Source of the DNA: Leptospira sp.
GTDB taxonomy: Bacteria; Spirochaetota; Leptospiria; Leptospirales; Leptospiraceae
Direction of reading: 5' to 3'
DNA: 64,000 bases
Assembly (NCBI GenBank): GCA_009991425.1
Contig: JAACWH010000019.1
Coordinates: 124,001-188,000, forward strand
Below the pieces are notes generated by a model. That model ran no database searches. It saw only the letters and a list, made by a program, of their open reading frames with translations, and was not told the origin of the DNA. The position numbers and the translations under genes are program-made. Shown piece by piece: positions 38,037-46,937 of the stretch; the first letter of the stretch is position 1; the number at the start of each line of letters is the position of its first letter.

Positions 38037-38516
38037 ATGCACGCAAATGAACAATTAATTCGAGATTTTTATAAGGCTTTTTCAGAACGAAAAGCTGACA
38101 AGATGGGAGATGCCTACCATGCAGAAGCAACTTTCTCAGATCCAGCATTTCAGAATCTTAAAGGTAGAGAATGCTATGGGATGTGGGCCATGCTCTTAGA
38201 AGGAATGGATCCTAATGGAACGATAGAATGCAAGAATGCTTCTGCTGATGATTCTAAAGGCACTGCTGATTGGGAAGCTGTTTATAAATTTTCAAAAACT
38301 GGACGAACTGTTCACAATAAAATCCATGCTGAATTTAAATTCAAAGACGGAAAAATCATTGAGCACAAAGATTCCTTCCCCTTCTGGAAATGGTCTCGTA
38401 TGGCAATGGGTTTACCTGGATTATTATTAGGTTGGACGCCAATGTTTAGAAAGAAAGTTCAATCAGAAGTATCCAAAACACTCGCTATGTATATGAAGCG
38501 AAGAAAAATTAAATAA
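38037..38516 (+). CDS. NTF2-like (SnoaL-type) protein
   Basis: 159 residues with the cone-like NTF2/SnoaL pattern: LIRDFYKAFSERKADKMGDA, YHAEATFSDPAFQNLKG, the strands GTADWEAVYKFSKTGR and HAEFKFKDGKIIEHKDSFPF. The KIIEHKDSFPFWKW ending with a C-terminal helix is typical of the SnoaL_2/4 subgroup. It could be a small isomerase/hydrolase or a binding protein; the ligand is unknown. It ends 20 bases from the convergent membrane-protein gene. No ribosome site evident. Confidence 0.75.
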   Translation: MHANEQLIRDFYKAFSERKADKMGDAYHAEATFSDPAFQNLKGRECYGMWAMLLEGMDPNGTIECKNASADDSKGTADWEAVYKFSKTGRTVHNKIHAEFKFKDGKIIEHKDSFPFWKWSRMAMGLPGLLLGWTPMFRKKVQSEVSKTLAMYMKRRKIK

Positions 38517-38536
38517 AACAGAATCTTATTAAAAAT

Positions 38537-40711
38537 TTATTTTATACCTTTCGTTTCAATAGGAATGCGTGGAGTCCAGGATTGTCTTCTGGATTCCTTC
38601 CATTTCTCAAGCTCATCATTTAATCTTTGCCAGACGATTGAATCTGGATTTTTTCTAAAATTTGAACTTATAGAAGAACTTGCTTCTTCCCATTTGTTCA
38701 TCTTGATAAAATACCTTGCTTCATCAATTTCTAGATCTTGTAATTCTTCTTTTTTCTCTAGTGCTAATAGAGCTATTTTAAGTTGACCTATTGTATCTAT
38801 GGTATTCTTATAATCATCTAATGATTCATAGAGCGGATATAATTTTGATAAACTTTTAATTTTATATTGAGAATCTATAGAAAGATTTTTTAACAAACGG
38901 ATATGTTTAGTGGACGGAGTTGTATAATTCATTGCATTGAAGGAAATTTCTTTAATTTCATTATCTACTTCACCATAGTTAAGCGAAAGATCAATGCATT
39001 CAATTGTATCATTGTATCTTTCTTGTTCTGAAAAGAATTTACAATATTCTAATATGGAATCATGAATTAACTTTTTATAAGTATTAACCTCTGTTTTCAT
39101 ATCGGATCCACCATAAGTATAAATCTGATTTAGCAAGGTATATTGATCTTTCCAATCACTAATTGTTTTTATTTTATCTTGGATAGATACAAATTTCCAA
39201 TCCTTTGAAAGCTTAGAGGACCAACTTGGTTTTAAAGAGTTTGGATAGTAGTAGATCGAAAATCCAGGATAGGAAACAGATTCCATGCTACTGAGAAGTG
39301 GACTTGAGTTTGCTTGCTCTAGGATAGATTCAGAAACTATGATATAATGGGGAATTTTCTTTTCAGTGAGATAAATAGAATAGTATCTTAAATATTTGTT
39401 ATCTTTATTGAATCCAAGAATGGGGATGCTTCCTTTAATTTCATCCTCAGTTGGAAATTCTATAGGGCTAGAAAAAGGTAGAGTAGATTGAATAAATGTA
39501 TAGATTTGATTTTCATCAAATAGATTGCTCAGATAAAAGGGAATTGGTTCAATCTGAATACTTGGCTGTGTACGAACTGAACGTGCTAGGGCTTTAGTTG
39601 GAATTTGAAATAAAAACATTGAAAGCAACATTCCAACAATTAGAGGAGCTTGCTTGTCTATAGGATTCATTATCGTTTTATTCTGAATCGGAAGATAGAT
39701 AATTGCATATAGGATAATGAGTAAATGAATGAAAAGCAAATTATATTTAGAGAGAAAAATAACTAAGGCCAGTACAAATAAATTAAGTAATCCAAGAAGA
39801 AGAGGTAGCTTGTTGAATTTTTCATTTGATTGAGATGGTCTATAAAAACCTAAACCAATCGCGACAATAAGAAGTAAGGGATAAAATAAACCATTCCAAG
39901 AAAAACTAGCTGCATAAAGAATAAAGGAAGCGGTAAGTAATTGTCTCCCATATATAAAACCATATCTATGCACTTGCTCTGGAATTTTATAGATTGCTAT
40001 ACTTCTAATAATTGTATAAGTTGAAAGAAAAATAATAAGCAGCAAATCAAAATCCCATAAATTCCTATAGATGTAAGTTCCAATAATTAGAATAAATAGG
40101 ATTAAGAAGCTTTGGTAAAGTGGGATGAAATATTTATAATTCCTACGAGAGAGTCTTGTTGGGAGAAATTGATTCTTTAAAACAATATTAGTTCTAAGTA
40201 AATAATTAATAAACAAGCTTACAAATAAAAATAGAAGAATCCATTTTAAATCCTCATTGCTCCACCGTAAGTAATCATTTAGAAAAAGGTAAGCAAGCAT
40301 TCCAATTAGAAATCCGCCTTTTTGAACTTCCTTTTGGTCAGCTAGCATTATCCCTATTAAAATAAAAGAAGATCCTATTAATATTCTTGTTGAATTCTGA
40401 TAGAATATACTTTCAAGAAGTATGGGTCTATCTAGAATAATAATTATCCAAATTACTGAAGAGAAAATTCCTAAATTTGCAATTAGCAAAATATTTTTCT
40501 TCCAAGACTCTGATGCAAATGCATAAAAAAGATATCCAATAGTGAAGGCAATTACGGAAACCATGACTAGCTCTGGATATTCCGTAAATAAGGTAAGCGT
40601 CTCACTAGATGCAGTAACAAGAATTTGTTGGCTAGCTATGAACAATAAACCTACGCAAAGTGAAATAACTATTTCCAGGATTGGTAAATAAATTTCTTGG
40701 AGAGATCGCAC
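38537..40711 (-). CDS. large polytopic membrane protein, unknown function
   Basis: 724 residues. The first about 365 residues hold roughly 11-12 hydrophobic helices, beginning ILEIVISLCVGLLFIASQQI. A cytoplasmic or periplasmic domain (about 370-540) has alternating strands and helices, and the last about 180 residues are helix repeats resembling TPR (EQERYNDTIECIDLSLNYGE, EARYFIKMNKWEEASSSISS). The layout resembles bacterial membrane proteins of the O-antigen ligase/GT-C type, but I see no diagnostic motif. It diverges from the GT2 glycosyltransferase over 125 bases, hinting at a shared glycan pathway; that is inference. Confidence 0.65.
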   Translation of the reverse strand: MRSLQEIYLPILEIVISLCVGLLFIASQQILVTASSETLTLFTEYPELVMVSVIAFTIGYLFYAFASESWKKNILLIANLGIFSSVIWIIIILDRPILLESIFYQNSTRILIGSSFILIGIMLADQKEVQKGGFLIGMLAYLFLNDYLRWSNEDLKWILLFLFVSLFINYLLRTNIVLKNQFLPTRLSRRNYKYFIPLYQSFLILFILIIGTYIYRNLWDFDLLLIIFLSTYTIIRSIAIYKIPEQVHRYGFIYGRQLLTASFILYAASFSWNGLFYPLLLIVAIGLGFYRPSQSNEKFNKLPLLLGLLNLFVLALVIFLSKYNLLFIHLLIILYAIIYLPIQNKTIMNPIDKQAPLIVGMLLSMFLFQIPTKALARSVRTQPSIQIEPIPFYLSNLFDENQIYTFIQSTLPFSSPIEFPTEDEIKGSIPILGFNKDNKYLRYYSIYLTEKKIPHYIIVSESILEQANSSPLLSSMESVSYPGFSIYYYPNSLKPSWSSKLSKDWKFVSIQDKIKTISDWKDQYTLLNQIYTYGGSDMKTEVNTYKKLIHDSILEYCKFFSEQERYNDTIECIDLSLNYGEVDNEIKEISFNAMNYTTPSTKHIRLLKNLSIDSQYKIKSLSKLYPLYESLDDYKNTIDTIGQLKIALLALEKKEELQDLEIDEARYFIKMNKWEEASSSISSNFRKNPDSIVWQRLNDELEKWKESRRQSWTPRIPIETKGIK

Positions 40712-40836
40712 AGAACAGATCTTATTTTATCTTGTGATGTAGGAAAAGAAAAATTCTTAGAAATTGGAATTTTTTAATTATGCACTGCACAAATTTGCAT
40801 TGACTAAGGGGAAGCATCCTTTTCTATGGAAATACT

Positions 40837-42387
40837 ATGACTTTTGCCATTCTAATTGCATTTCTTACCATCTACTTCCTGGATATCTTGGTTCTTTTCT
40901 ATTTTGGAATCCATACTTACATAATGGTTTATTTATACAAAAAATACAAAACAGAGTGTGATTCTGAAGAAGCATTGCTTTTAGATTTAAAAAAACCAAA
41001 GACATTGCCAATCGTTACAGTTCAACTTCCTGTTTTCAATGAATTTTACGTTATTGATAGATTGATCGACTCTGCTGTTAAAATCCGTTATCCTAAAAAT
41101 AAATTACAAATCCAAGTATTAGATGATTCTACTGATGAATCGGTTGATAAAGCAAAAGAACTAGTGGATTACTATGCTAAGAAAGGATTTTGGATAGAGC
41201 ATCTACATAGAACCAACCGCCAAGGACACAAAGCAGGTGCATTGGATGAGGGCATGGCAAAAGCTAGTGGCGAATACATTGCAATTTTTGATGCGGACTT
41301 TGTACCTGATCCAGACTTTTTAATAAAAACTATAGGCTACTTTACAGACCCTAATATCGGTATGGTGCAAGCTCGTTGGGGGCACTTGAACCCAGACTAT
41401 AATATTTTAACCAAAGCTCAGTGCTATGGTATCGATGGTCACTTCATGATTGAGCAGGTTGCACGAAATGGTTCTGGTCTTTGGATGAACTTCAACGGTA
41501 CTGCTGGAGTTTGGCGTAAGGATTGTATCATTGATGCTGGTGGTTGGGAGCATGATACTCTTACTGAAGATTTTGACCTTTCTTACCGTGCTGAGATGCG
41601 TGGTTGGAGATTTCAATACCTTAGAGACGTAGTTTGTAAGGCAGAAATCCCAGCAACTATGAATGCTTATAAATCGCAACAATTTCGTTGGTGCAAGGGA
41701 TCTATCCAAACTGCAGTTAAACTTCTGCCAAAAATTTGGAAAGCTAAATTGGATTGGAAGACTAAGGCAGAGGCTATTACACATTTAGTGAATTATTCCG
41801 TTCATCCTTTTATGATTATTAATATTTTATTAACAGCTCCTTTGCTTTTGATGGAATATTGGTCAGGAATAAATTTTTATACTCTTTCTCTTGGAATTAT
41901 TGGGCCTACAGCTACAATTCTCATCATTGGGTCTATAGGACCGATGGTGTTCTATGCATATTCTCAGAAAGAAATTTACCCTGATTGGAAGAGAAGACTG
42001 CTTTTTTTACCAGTAATGGTTGTTATCGGAACAGGAATTGCCGTTGTGAATACGAGAGCTTGGTTGGAAGCAGTTTTAGGTATTCAATCTGGCTTCAAAA
42101 GAACTCCCAAGATGAAAATCGAATCTAAAAATGATCTCTTGGCAGATAGAATGAAATATACTATTCCACTTGATATACACGTTGGATTGGAATTTCTTAT
42201 GGGATGCTATTGTGCATTCTGTATTTATCTTTGCTTCGCTTTGGACAAGCCCTATGTTGTGGGTTTCTTAGTCCTCTATTCGATTGGATTTTTCTATGTT
42301 GCCTTCCAATCAATGCGTGAAGCTTTCATCTGGAGAAAAAAATCTCCAGCTACAGTGCAACAAGATGTATCGACTAATCTAGCTTGA
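40837..42387 (+). CDS. GT2 family processive glycosyltransferase (cellulose synthase-like)
   Basis: 516 residues. An N-terminal membrane helix (about 3-35) is followed by the GT-A domain with the D,D,D,QxxRW set: QVLDDSTDES (Asp96/97), FDADFVPD (DAD at 152-154), LTEDFDLSYR (TED at 243-245) and QQFRWCKGS (281-285). The C-terminal part has four to five helices. This is the pattern of membrane beta-glycan synthases (cellulose, hyaluronan or curdlan type) or of glucosylceramide-type enzymes. No PilZ domain is present. The product is unknown. Confidence 0.88.
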   Translation: MTFAILIAFLTIYFLDILVLFYFGIHTYIMVYLYKKYKTECDSEEALLLDLKKPKTLPIVTVQLPVFNEFYVIDRLIDSAVKIRYPKNKLQIQVLDDSTDESVDKAKELVDYYAKKGFWIEHLHRTNRQGHKAGALDEGMAKASGEYIAIFDADFVPDPDFLIKTIGYFTDPNIGMVQARWGHLNPDYNILTKAQCYGIDGHFMIEQVARNGSGLWMNFNGTAGVWRKDCIIDAGGWEHDTLTEDFDLSYRAEMRGWRFQYLRDVVCKAEIPATMNAYKSQQFRWCKGSIQTAVKLLPKIWKAKLDWKTKAEAITHLVNYSVHPFMIINILLTAPLLLMEYWSGINFYTLSLGIIGPTATILIIGSIGPMVFYAYSQKEIYPDWKRRLLFLPVMVVIGTGIAVVNTRAWLEAVLGIQSGFKRTPKMKIESKNDLLADRMKYTIPLDIHVGLEFLMGCYCAFCIYLCFALDKPYVVGFLVLYSIGFFYVAFQSMREAFIWRKKSPATVQQDVSTNLA

Positions 42388-42445
42388 CAAGAGGCTGTCT
42401 AGTAGAAATCTGGTACATTCATAACCCAAGGAATAAGGTATTCGA

Positions 42446-42727
42446 ATGAGCGAGAAGGTTTACTGTGCAAATTGCATCCAGTGCGTTGTAGTTAGAAATT
42501 ATGAATCAGAACAAGATAAATATATTCTTCGGGTAAAATGCAATAAGAAGAAATGGTCCAAGAGATCAGGCGAGGAAAAGCTTTATAAATATTTCACTGT
42601 TGCAAGAAGAATGCAATCAGATTGTGAATTTTACGAAGAAATGGGAGACATACTTCCTTACATTAAGAATCTTAAGAAAGAACTTCCCATTAAAGATGAA
42701 ATTTACATGGTGAAGACCGCAAGCTAA
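42446..42727 (+). CDS. small Cys-containing protein of unknown function
   Basis: 93 residues, not recognised. N-terminal YCANCIQCVVVR has three closely spaced Cys (CxxCxxC), followed by Cys in RVKCNKK and SDCEFYEE, giving a possible metal or Fe-S site (CxxCxxC plus two). Otherwise charged and basic. No signal peptide. It begins the run of close-packed genes with the RnfC-like gene 5 bases downstream, so its product may serve the redox complex. A TTGACA lies at 42384-42389 but no good -10 is spaced to it. Confidence 0.65.
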   Translation: MSEKVYCANCIQCVVVRNYESEQDKYILRVKCNKKKWSKRSGEEKLYKYFTVARRMQSDCEFYEEMGDILPYIKNLKKELPIKDEIYMVKTAS

Positions 42728-42731
42728 AACA

Positions 42732-43943
42732 TTGCGCTTCCCTTTACCCTCACGTTCCTTTTCCCGAAGGCACCACGAGAAAGGGAAGAAAAACGAAACT
42801 CTCTGGCAGGGCAGCTTTCAAATCCTCCAAGACGAAACAACAGATTCGTTTGGTGATTTCCCAAGACGAGTCCAGCTAGGGGATGTTTTAGGAATTACTC
42901 CCACACATAAAATTCTATCTTCTGCCAACGGAATTGTAGAACAACTCAAAGAAAATAATCAAAATTACTTTAAGCTTACACAAGATGGAAGTTTAGAATC
43001 TAAACATAACTTCATTGAACCAAAGTTAGATGCAAATGGATTTTTGAATTTAATTGAAAAGAATGGGGTATATTCTTTAGATTATCATAAGACCGCACTT
43101 TGGAATTACCTAACTGAGTTTGCAAAAGGTGAAGAAAATGAATTGGTTCTTAGCTCCCATACGAATAGAATTTCCCCTAATTTTACCAAAATCCTTCAAT
43201 CTGATTATCCAAATGAAGTTGCAAATTTAGATAATTTTTTATCTTCTATTTTCCCCAACAAAAAAATTCACAATTTCTTAGATCCGACTAAGAACAAGAT
43301 TACTGGCCGTTACAAATATCCACTGGGAATACCTGATTATTTTTTACAGAAAGAATTACAAAAAAATATTTATGGTATTGATAAGAGTGACAAAGGGCGA
43401 ATCTTTTTTCTGGGAGGAGAGACGATTTGGCATTTAATTCGATGTTTGTATTATGATATTCCTTTCACCAAACGTCACTTAGCGATTGAATGTGTGGATG
43501 GAAATGGACGTATTGATGGCAGAGAAAGATACTTCCTTATTTCCAATGGACAAAGCTTTCGTTTCTTGGACAAAATCTTCTTTAAGAAATACAAATATCT
43601 ATCCTTAAATTCATTCGATCAACCTTCAAGGATTATGAAACGATCGGATGAATATTTTTATAATATTTATGAAGAAGGACATTTGATTCTTTCTGTCAAT
43701 CATCCAAGACAAAATCGTGAGTTACCATGTACGGAGTGTAATGACTGTGATGCAATTTGTCCAACCCAGGCGGATCCCCAGGCATTGATTCACAATCGCT
43801 CAGAATTTTACATTGAGTCTTGTATAGAATGTGGACTTTGTACTTTCTATTGCCCTTCAGGTATTGATTTTCGATCGAAAATTAAAGATTTGAAGTATCC
43901 TAACATAGAGCAAACTAATAAGGGTTTAACAGCTAATGCTTAA
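42732..43943 (+). CDS. RnfC-like iron-sulfur electron-transfer protein
   Basis: 403 residues from a TTG start. The N-terminus has the RnfC/NqrA barrel-sandwich feature (FPRRVQLGDVLGITPTHKIL followed by SSANGIVEQL). The C-terminus has two 4Fe-4S motifs, CTECNDCDAICP and CIECGLCTFYCPSG, in the order and spacing of RnfC. I cannot see the glycine-rich GxGGAGFPT-type FMN/NADH motif expected in the middle. It is an RnfC homologue but perhaps not an NADH dehydrogenase. It overlaps the next gene by 8 bases. No RnfA, B, E or G is near. Confidence 0.75.
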   Translation: MRFPLPSRSFSRRHHEKGKKNETLWQGSFQILQDETTDSFGDFPRRVQLGDVLGITPTHKILSSANGIVEQLKENNQNYFKLTQDGSLESKHNFIEPKLDANGFLNLIEKNGVYSLDYHKTALWNYLTEFAKGEENELVLSSHTNRISPNFTKILQSDYPNEVANLDNFLSSIFPNKKIHNFLDPTKNKITGRYKYPLGIPDYFLQKELQKNIYGIDKSDKGRIFFLGGETIWHLIRCLYYDIPFTKRHLAIECVDGNGRIDGRERYFLISNGQSFRFLDKIFFKKYKYLSLNSFDQPSRIMKRSDEYFYNIYEEGHLILSVNHPRQNRELPCTECNDCDAICPTQADPQALIHNRSEFYIESCIECGLCTFYCPSGIDFRSKIKDLKYPNIEQTNKGLTANA

Positions 43944-44832
43944 GGACAGAGTTGTATTTACTAATAAAGGCTGGAGTGTTTTTAATTCAGAATTTATTTT
44001 TGATGCTCTTACATTTTTTCTATTCAGCAGCATACAAATAGGTTTAGTCTACTTTGGCTTTTTTAATTCTTTGATTTCGCTAGCGGCTATATTCATTCCA
44101 TATATTGGTTTCTATGCAATACATAGAATTTACAATAAATATGTTTATCTATTAGGACTACTTATTCATATTTTATTCCTTGAGTTGGTTCTACCTGTTC
44201 AATGGATGAGTCCATTGTGGCTTGGGCTTTCTTGTGTTATAGGTTTAGGAATTTATTCATTCTTTCAACATTACCTTTCTATACGATTCCCATATTTTTT
44301 ACTTCCTATGGCTGTATTACTTTTAAGTTCACGATTTGTTTCCATTGATGGGATAAGTATTGATTCTTCAAGCATGCCTTGGGTTCTAATTGAAGGTTGG
44401 ACTGCTATTGACTACCAAGGCTTGTTTGGTTTAAACCAATATAGCCTACTTGAATCTTTTTCGATTTATGCCTTGTCTTTATCAGCCTTATTTATTTTTC
44501 GTAGGCTTCTTTCATTAAATGCACTTTTTTGGATTCTAATCATTTCAGTAATTCCTTACTACAAGAATATGGATTCTCTGCCTTATCTCAGCATAGCAAC
44601 TCAAGCTAATGTTTTCTTTTTAGCTTGTTTAATGCCAGGAAGCAGTGTTTACTCTTCATTTTGGGTAAAACAAATTACTTGGCTGATTATTTTATCTCTG
44701 CAAATAATTTTAGTAACTTTTCAATTTACAGTTCAATCTTTAGGATTCCTAATGATATTATTTTTTATGGTGGAAGGATTCTTTCTCAAATTTTTTCATG
44801 CAAGCAGACCAATGAAAGGCAATAAACAATGA
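43936..44832 (+). CDS. RnfD/NqrB-like membrane protein (divergent)
   Basis: 298 residues with eight to nine hydrophobic helices (for example FIFDALTFFLFSSIQIGLVY; ISLAAIFIPYIGFYAIH). The call as RnfD-like rests mostly on topology, size and position after an RnfC-like gene. I do not find the S(T)GAT motif in which RnfD/NqrB bind FMN covalently. The start overlaps the RnfC-like gene by 8 bases and its stop overlaps the EIIA gene by 4 (ATGA). An alternative is an unrelated membrane anchor for the iron-sulfur protein. Confidence 0.5.
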   Translation: MLKDRVVFTNKGWSVFNSEFIFDALTFFLFSSIQIGLVYFGFFNSLISLAAIFIPYIGFYAIHRIYNKYVYLLGLLIHILFLELVLPVQWMSPLWLGLSCVIGLGIYSFFQHYLSIRFPYFLLPMAVLLLSSRFVSIDGISIDSSSMPWVLIEGWTAIDYQGLFGLNQYSLLESFSIYALSLSALFIFRRLLSLNALFWILIISVIPYYKNMDSLPYLSIATQANVFFLACLMPGSSVYSSFWVKQITWLIILSLQIILVTFQFTVQSLGFLMILFFMVEGFFLKFFHASRPMKGNKQ

Positions 44833-45287
44833 ACCATTTACTTGAAATCCTAAATGAATCCAATGTGATTTTCGATTTTCAAGCTGAAACTAAGGAATCT
44901 GTTATAGAACAAATGGTAGATCATTTAGTTCATACGAATGAATTAGAAATCTCTAAGAGGAATGAAGTTGTTGAATCTCTTCTTCAAAGGGAAAAATCTA
45001 TGTCCACTGGAATAGGTAGCGGAGTAGCAATTCCACATTGTTCCATCTCAGTTGTAGAGAATTTAAAGTCTGTTATGGCAATATCTCCGCAGGGAATCGC
45101 CTTTGATTCCATAGATTCTAATCCAGTACATATTTTTATTCTTCTAATTGTTCCAAAATCTAAATTCCAAGAACATATTAAAACTCTAGCTATGATCGCT
45201 AAAACTTTAAATCAACCTGATGAAAGAGAAAAGATCATTAAATCTAAATCCTTGGAAGAAATTAAGAAAGTTTTAGTTGTTGGCTAA
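44829..45287 (+). CDS. PTS EIIA component, fructose/Ntr (PtsN) type
   Basis: 152 residues, one domain. The phosphorylated His is His70 in STGIGSGVAIPHCS, the exact family signature. The remaining fold matches (SVIEQMVDHLV; FDSIDSNPVHIFILLIVPK; HIKTLAMIAKTL). No EIIB or EIIC is near, so it is probably regulatory (PtsN-like) rather than for sugar uptake. Starts with a 4-base overlap to the RnfD-like gene and its end overlaps the first permease by 11 bases, so it is embedded in the coupled group. Confidence 0.9.
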   Translation: MNHLLEILNESNVIFDFQAETKESVIEQMVDHLVHTNELEISKRNEVVESLLQREKSMSTGIGSGVAIPHCSISVVENLKSVMAISPQGIAFDSIDSNPVHIFILLIVPKSKFQEHIKTLAMIAKTLNQPDEREKIIKSKSLEEIKKVLVVG

Positions 45288-46179
45288 GGAATTTCTACGT
45301 TTTCTCTCATTTTTCATCTTACTCAGTTTATTGTCTATAGCACTAGTTAGGCTACGTGCAGTAGATAAAGCGTATCAATACACAGATTCTGGTTTATCCG
45401 AATCTGCTATCAAGGAACTCAGTTCCCAGAATTCTTACCTGGAAGATTTACAAGATCTCTATGGTTATCTTTTTTTATTGAAAGAAGGGAAGACGGAAAG
45501 TGGAGAAAACGTTCTATCTCATTTAGGTGAAAGAATATTTCCAACCATTCAAATTTCAATTCTTGCAATTCTTTTTGGGGTTTTTACTTCTATTGGATTT
45601 AGTCTGTATTTTTTGGATTCACCCAGAGCACTAAAGGCTATCGATTTCTTTTCTAAATTAATGCTTTCAACTCCTATATTTATTTTTTCCCTTTTTCTAT
45701 TGATTCTATTCTTTTATAAATGGGAACTGCTGCCTCCAGGTGGATATGAATTCGGATCTTTTTCATATCTTATACTTCCATCACTGAGTCTGGGAGTTCG
45801 AGTTTATGCTAGGTTACAACTTTATCTGTCGAGTCAGGCGAAGATAGAATTGGAAACCCCCCTTTTCAAATTATTGGAGACGAGAGGAATTCCACGAAAT
45901 ATTATTCTATTTAAGAATTTATTTCCAAAATTACTTCCCACCTTTATTGTTTTAGTAATTCTTGATCTGGGTTCTTTACTTTCAGGAGCGATGGTTGTTG
46001 AGGAAATATTTTTTTTCCCTGGGATTGGCCGTTCCCTTTACTACGCAATTAAATCTATGGATCAGGCTTTGTTGTCTGTACTTTTAGTTTATACGGGTAG
46101 TATGATTTACGGAATGAATCGGGCTGCTCTTATCTACCAAGATTCGAAGAATTCTTTGTTAGCAGGGAAATCGAAATGA
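45277..46179 (+). CDS. ABC transporter permease, OppB/DppB type
   Basis: 300 residues, six membrane helices. The last third shows the family block: KLLETRGIPRNIILFKNLFP (EAA-like loop), then FIVLVILDLGSLLSGAMVVE and FFPGIGRSLYYAI. The first 90 residues are a periplasmic loop with Gln/Glu-rich sequence. TTG start inside the EIIA gene (either 45277 or 45280). It forms the channel half of a peptide/nickel-type importer with the next gene. No periplasmic binding protein and no ATPase genes are adjacent. Confidence 0.85.
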   Translation: MLAKEFLRFLSFFILLSLLSIALVRLRAVDKAYQYTDSGLSESAIKELSSQNSYLEDLQDLYGYLFLLKEGKTESGENVLSHLGERIFPTIQISILAILFGVFTSIGFSLYFLDSPRALKAIDFFSKLMLSTPIFIFSLFLLILFFYKWELLPPGGYEFGSFSYLILPSLSLGVRVYARLQLYLSSQAKIELETPLFKLLETRGIPRNIILFKNLFPKLLPTFIVLVILDLGSLLSGAMVVEEIFFFPGIGRSLYYAIKSMDQALLSVLLVYTGSMIYGMNRAALIYQDSKNSLLAGKSK

Positions 46180-46937
46180 GTAAACCTATGAGGGTTTATA
46201 TGATTTGCTTTAGTGTATTTGCTTTGTTAGGAATTTTTTCCTTTGAGGCTCCCAATGGAATAGATTTGGACGCTGTGAACTATCCAGCCTTTGAATCTTG
46301 GTCACATCCCTTTGGGTGCGACCGTTTAGGCAGAGATATCTATGCACTTTTTTCTTTTGGAATTCTTTCCACACTTCTTGTTGCAATACCTGCAAGACTT
46401 CTGACTATCGCATTCGCAAGCTGTGTGAGTTTATTTGCTTATGTATCGAATCGATTCCTAGGATTTATTTTGGACCAATTGTCCTATGTTTTTCTTTCGA
46501 TACCTTCTCTTTTGATAGCCTTGCTTATTGTTTCTGGCTTGGGTGCAAATTTTATCACTCTCCCACTCGCGATCCTACTTTCTGATTGGGCAAATGCATA
46601 TGAGACTATTAAATCCAAATTGAAAGAAATAAACCAATCGAGCTACATTCATTCTTCCTTTGTAATGGGAGCTGGAAAAGTTCATGTTTTCCGATTCCAT
46701 ATTCTGCCCAGTTTAGTTTCCATATTTTCTTTTCTATTTGTAACGGGAGTTCCCAATGTCATTATGGCTATTGCTTTATTCAGCTTTCTGGGAGTGGACT
46801 GGTCTGGAGATTTTCTAGGCCCTGGGCTGGGCGAGCAGATTGCTTTTTCAGCTGACTATTTTGATAAGAGCCCTCTTGCTGTAATAATGCCTGTGTTTGG
46901 AATTGTAAGTATGATTGTAGGAATTGGTAGAAAATGA
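46176..46937 (+). CDS. ABC transporter permease, OppC/DppC type
   Basis: 253 residues. Signature near the N-terminus: SHPFGCDRLGRDIYALFSFG, matching HxLGTDxxGRDxxSR of OppC/DppC, and the EAA-like loop with SYIHSSFVMGAGKVHVFRFH followed by ILPSLVSIF. Six helices. It overlaps the OppB-type gene by 4 bases (ATGA) and the PEGA gene by 4 bases. A short N-terminal part compared with OppC (usually about 300). Its cargo is unknown. Confidence 0.85.
   Translation: MSKPMRVYMICFSVFALLGIFSFEAPNGIDLDAVNYPAFESWSHPFGCDRLGRDIYALFSFGILSTLLVAIPARLLTIAFASCVSLFAYVSNRFLGFILDQLSYVFLSIPSLLIALLIVSGLGANFITLPLAILLSDWANAYETIKSKLKEINQSSYIHSSFVMGAGKVHVFRFHILPSLVSIFSFLFVTGVPNVIMAIALFSFLGVDWSGDFLGPGLGEQIAFSADYFDKSPLAVIMPVFGIVSMIVGIGRK

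Noticed and set aside
40764..40961. Open frame before the GT2 gene
   Set aside because: It overlaps the true GT2 start in another frame, has no family features and no ribosome site.
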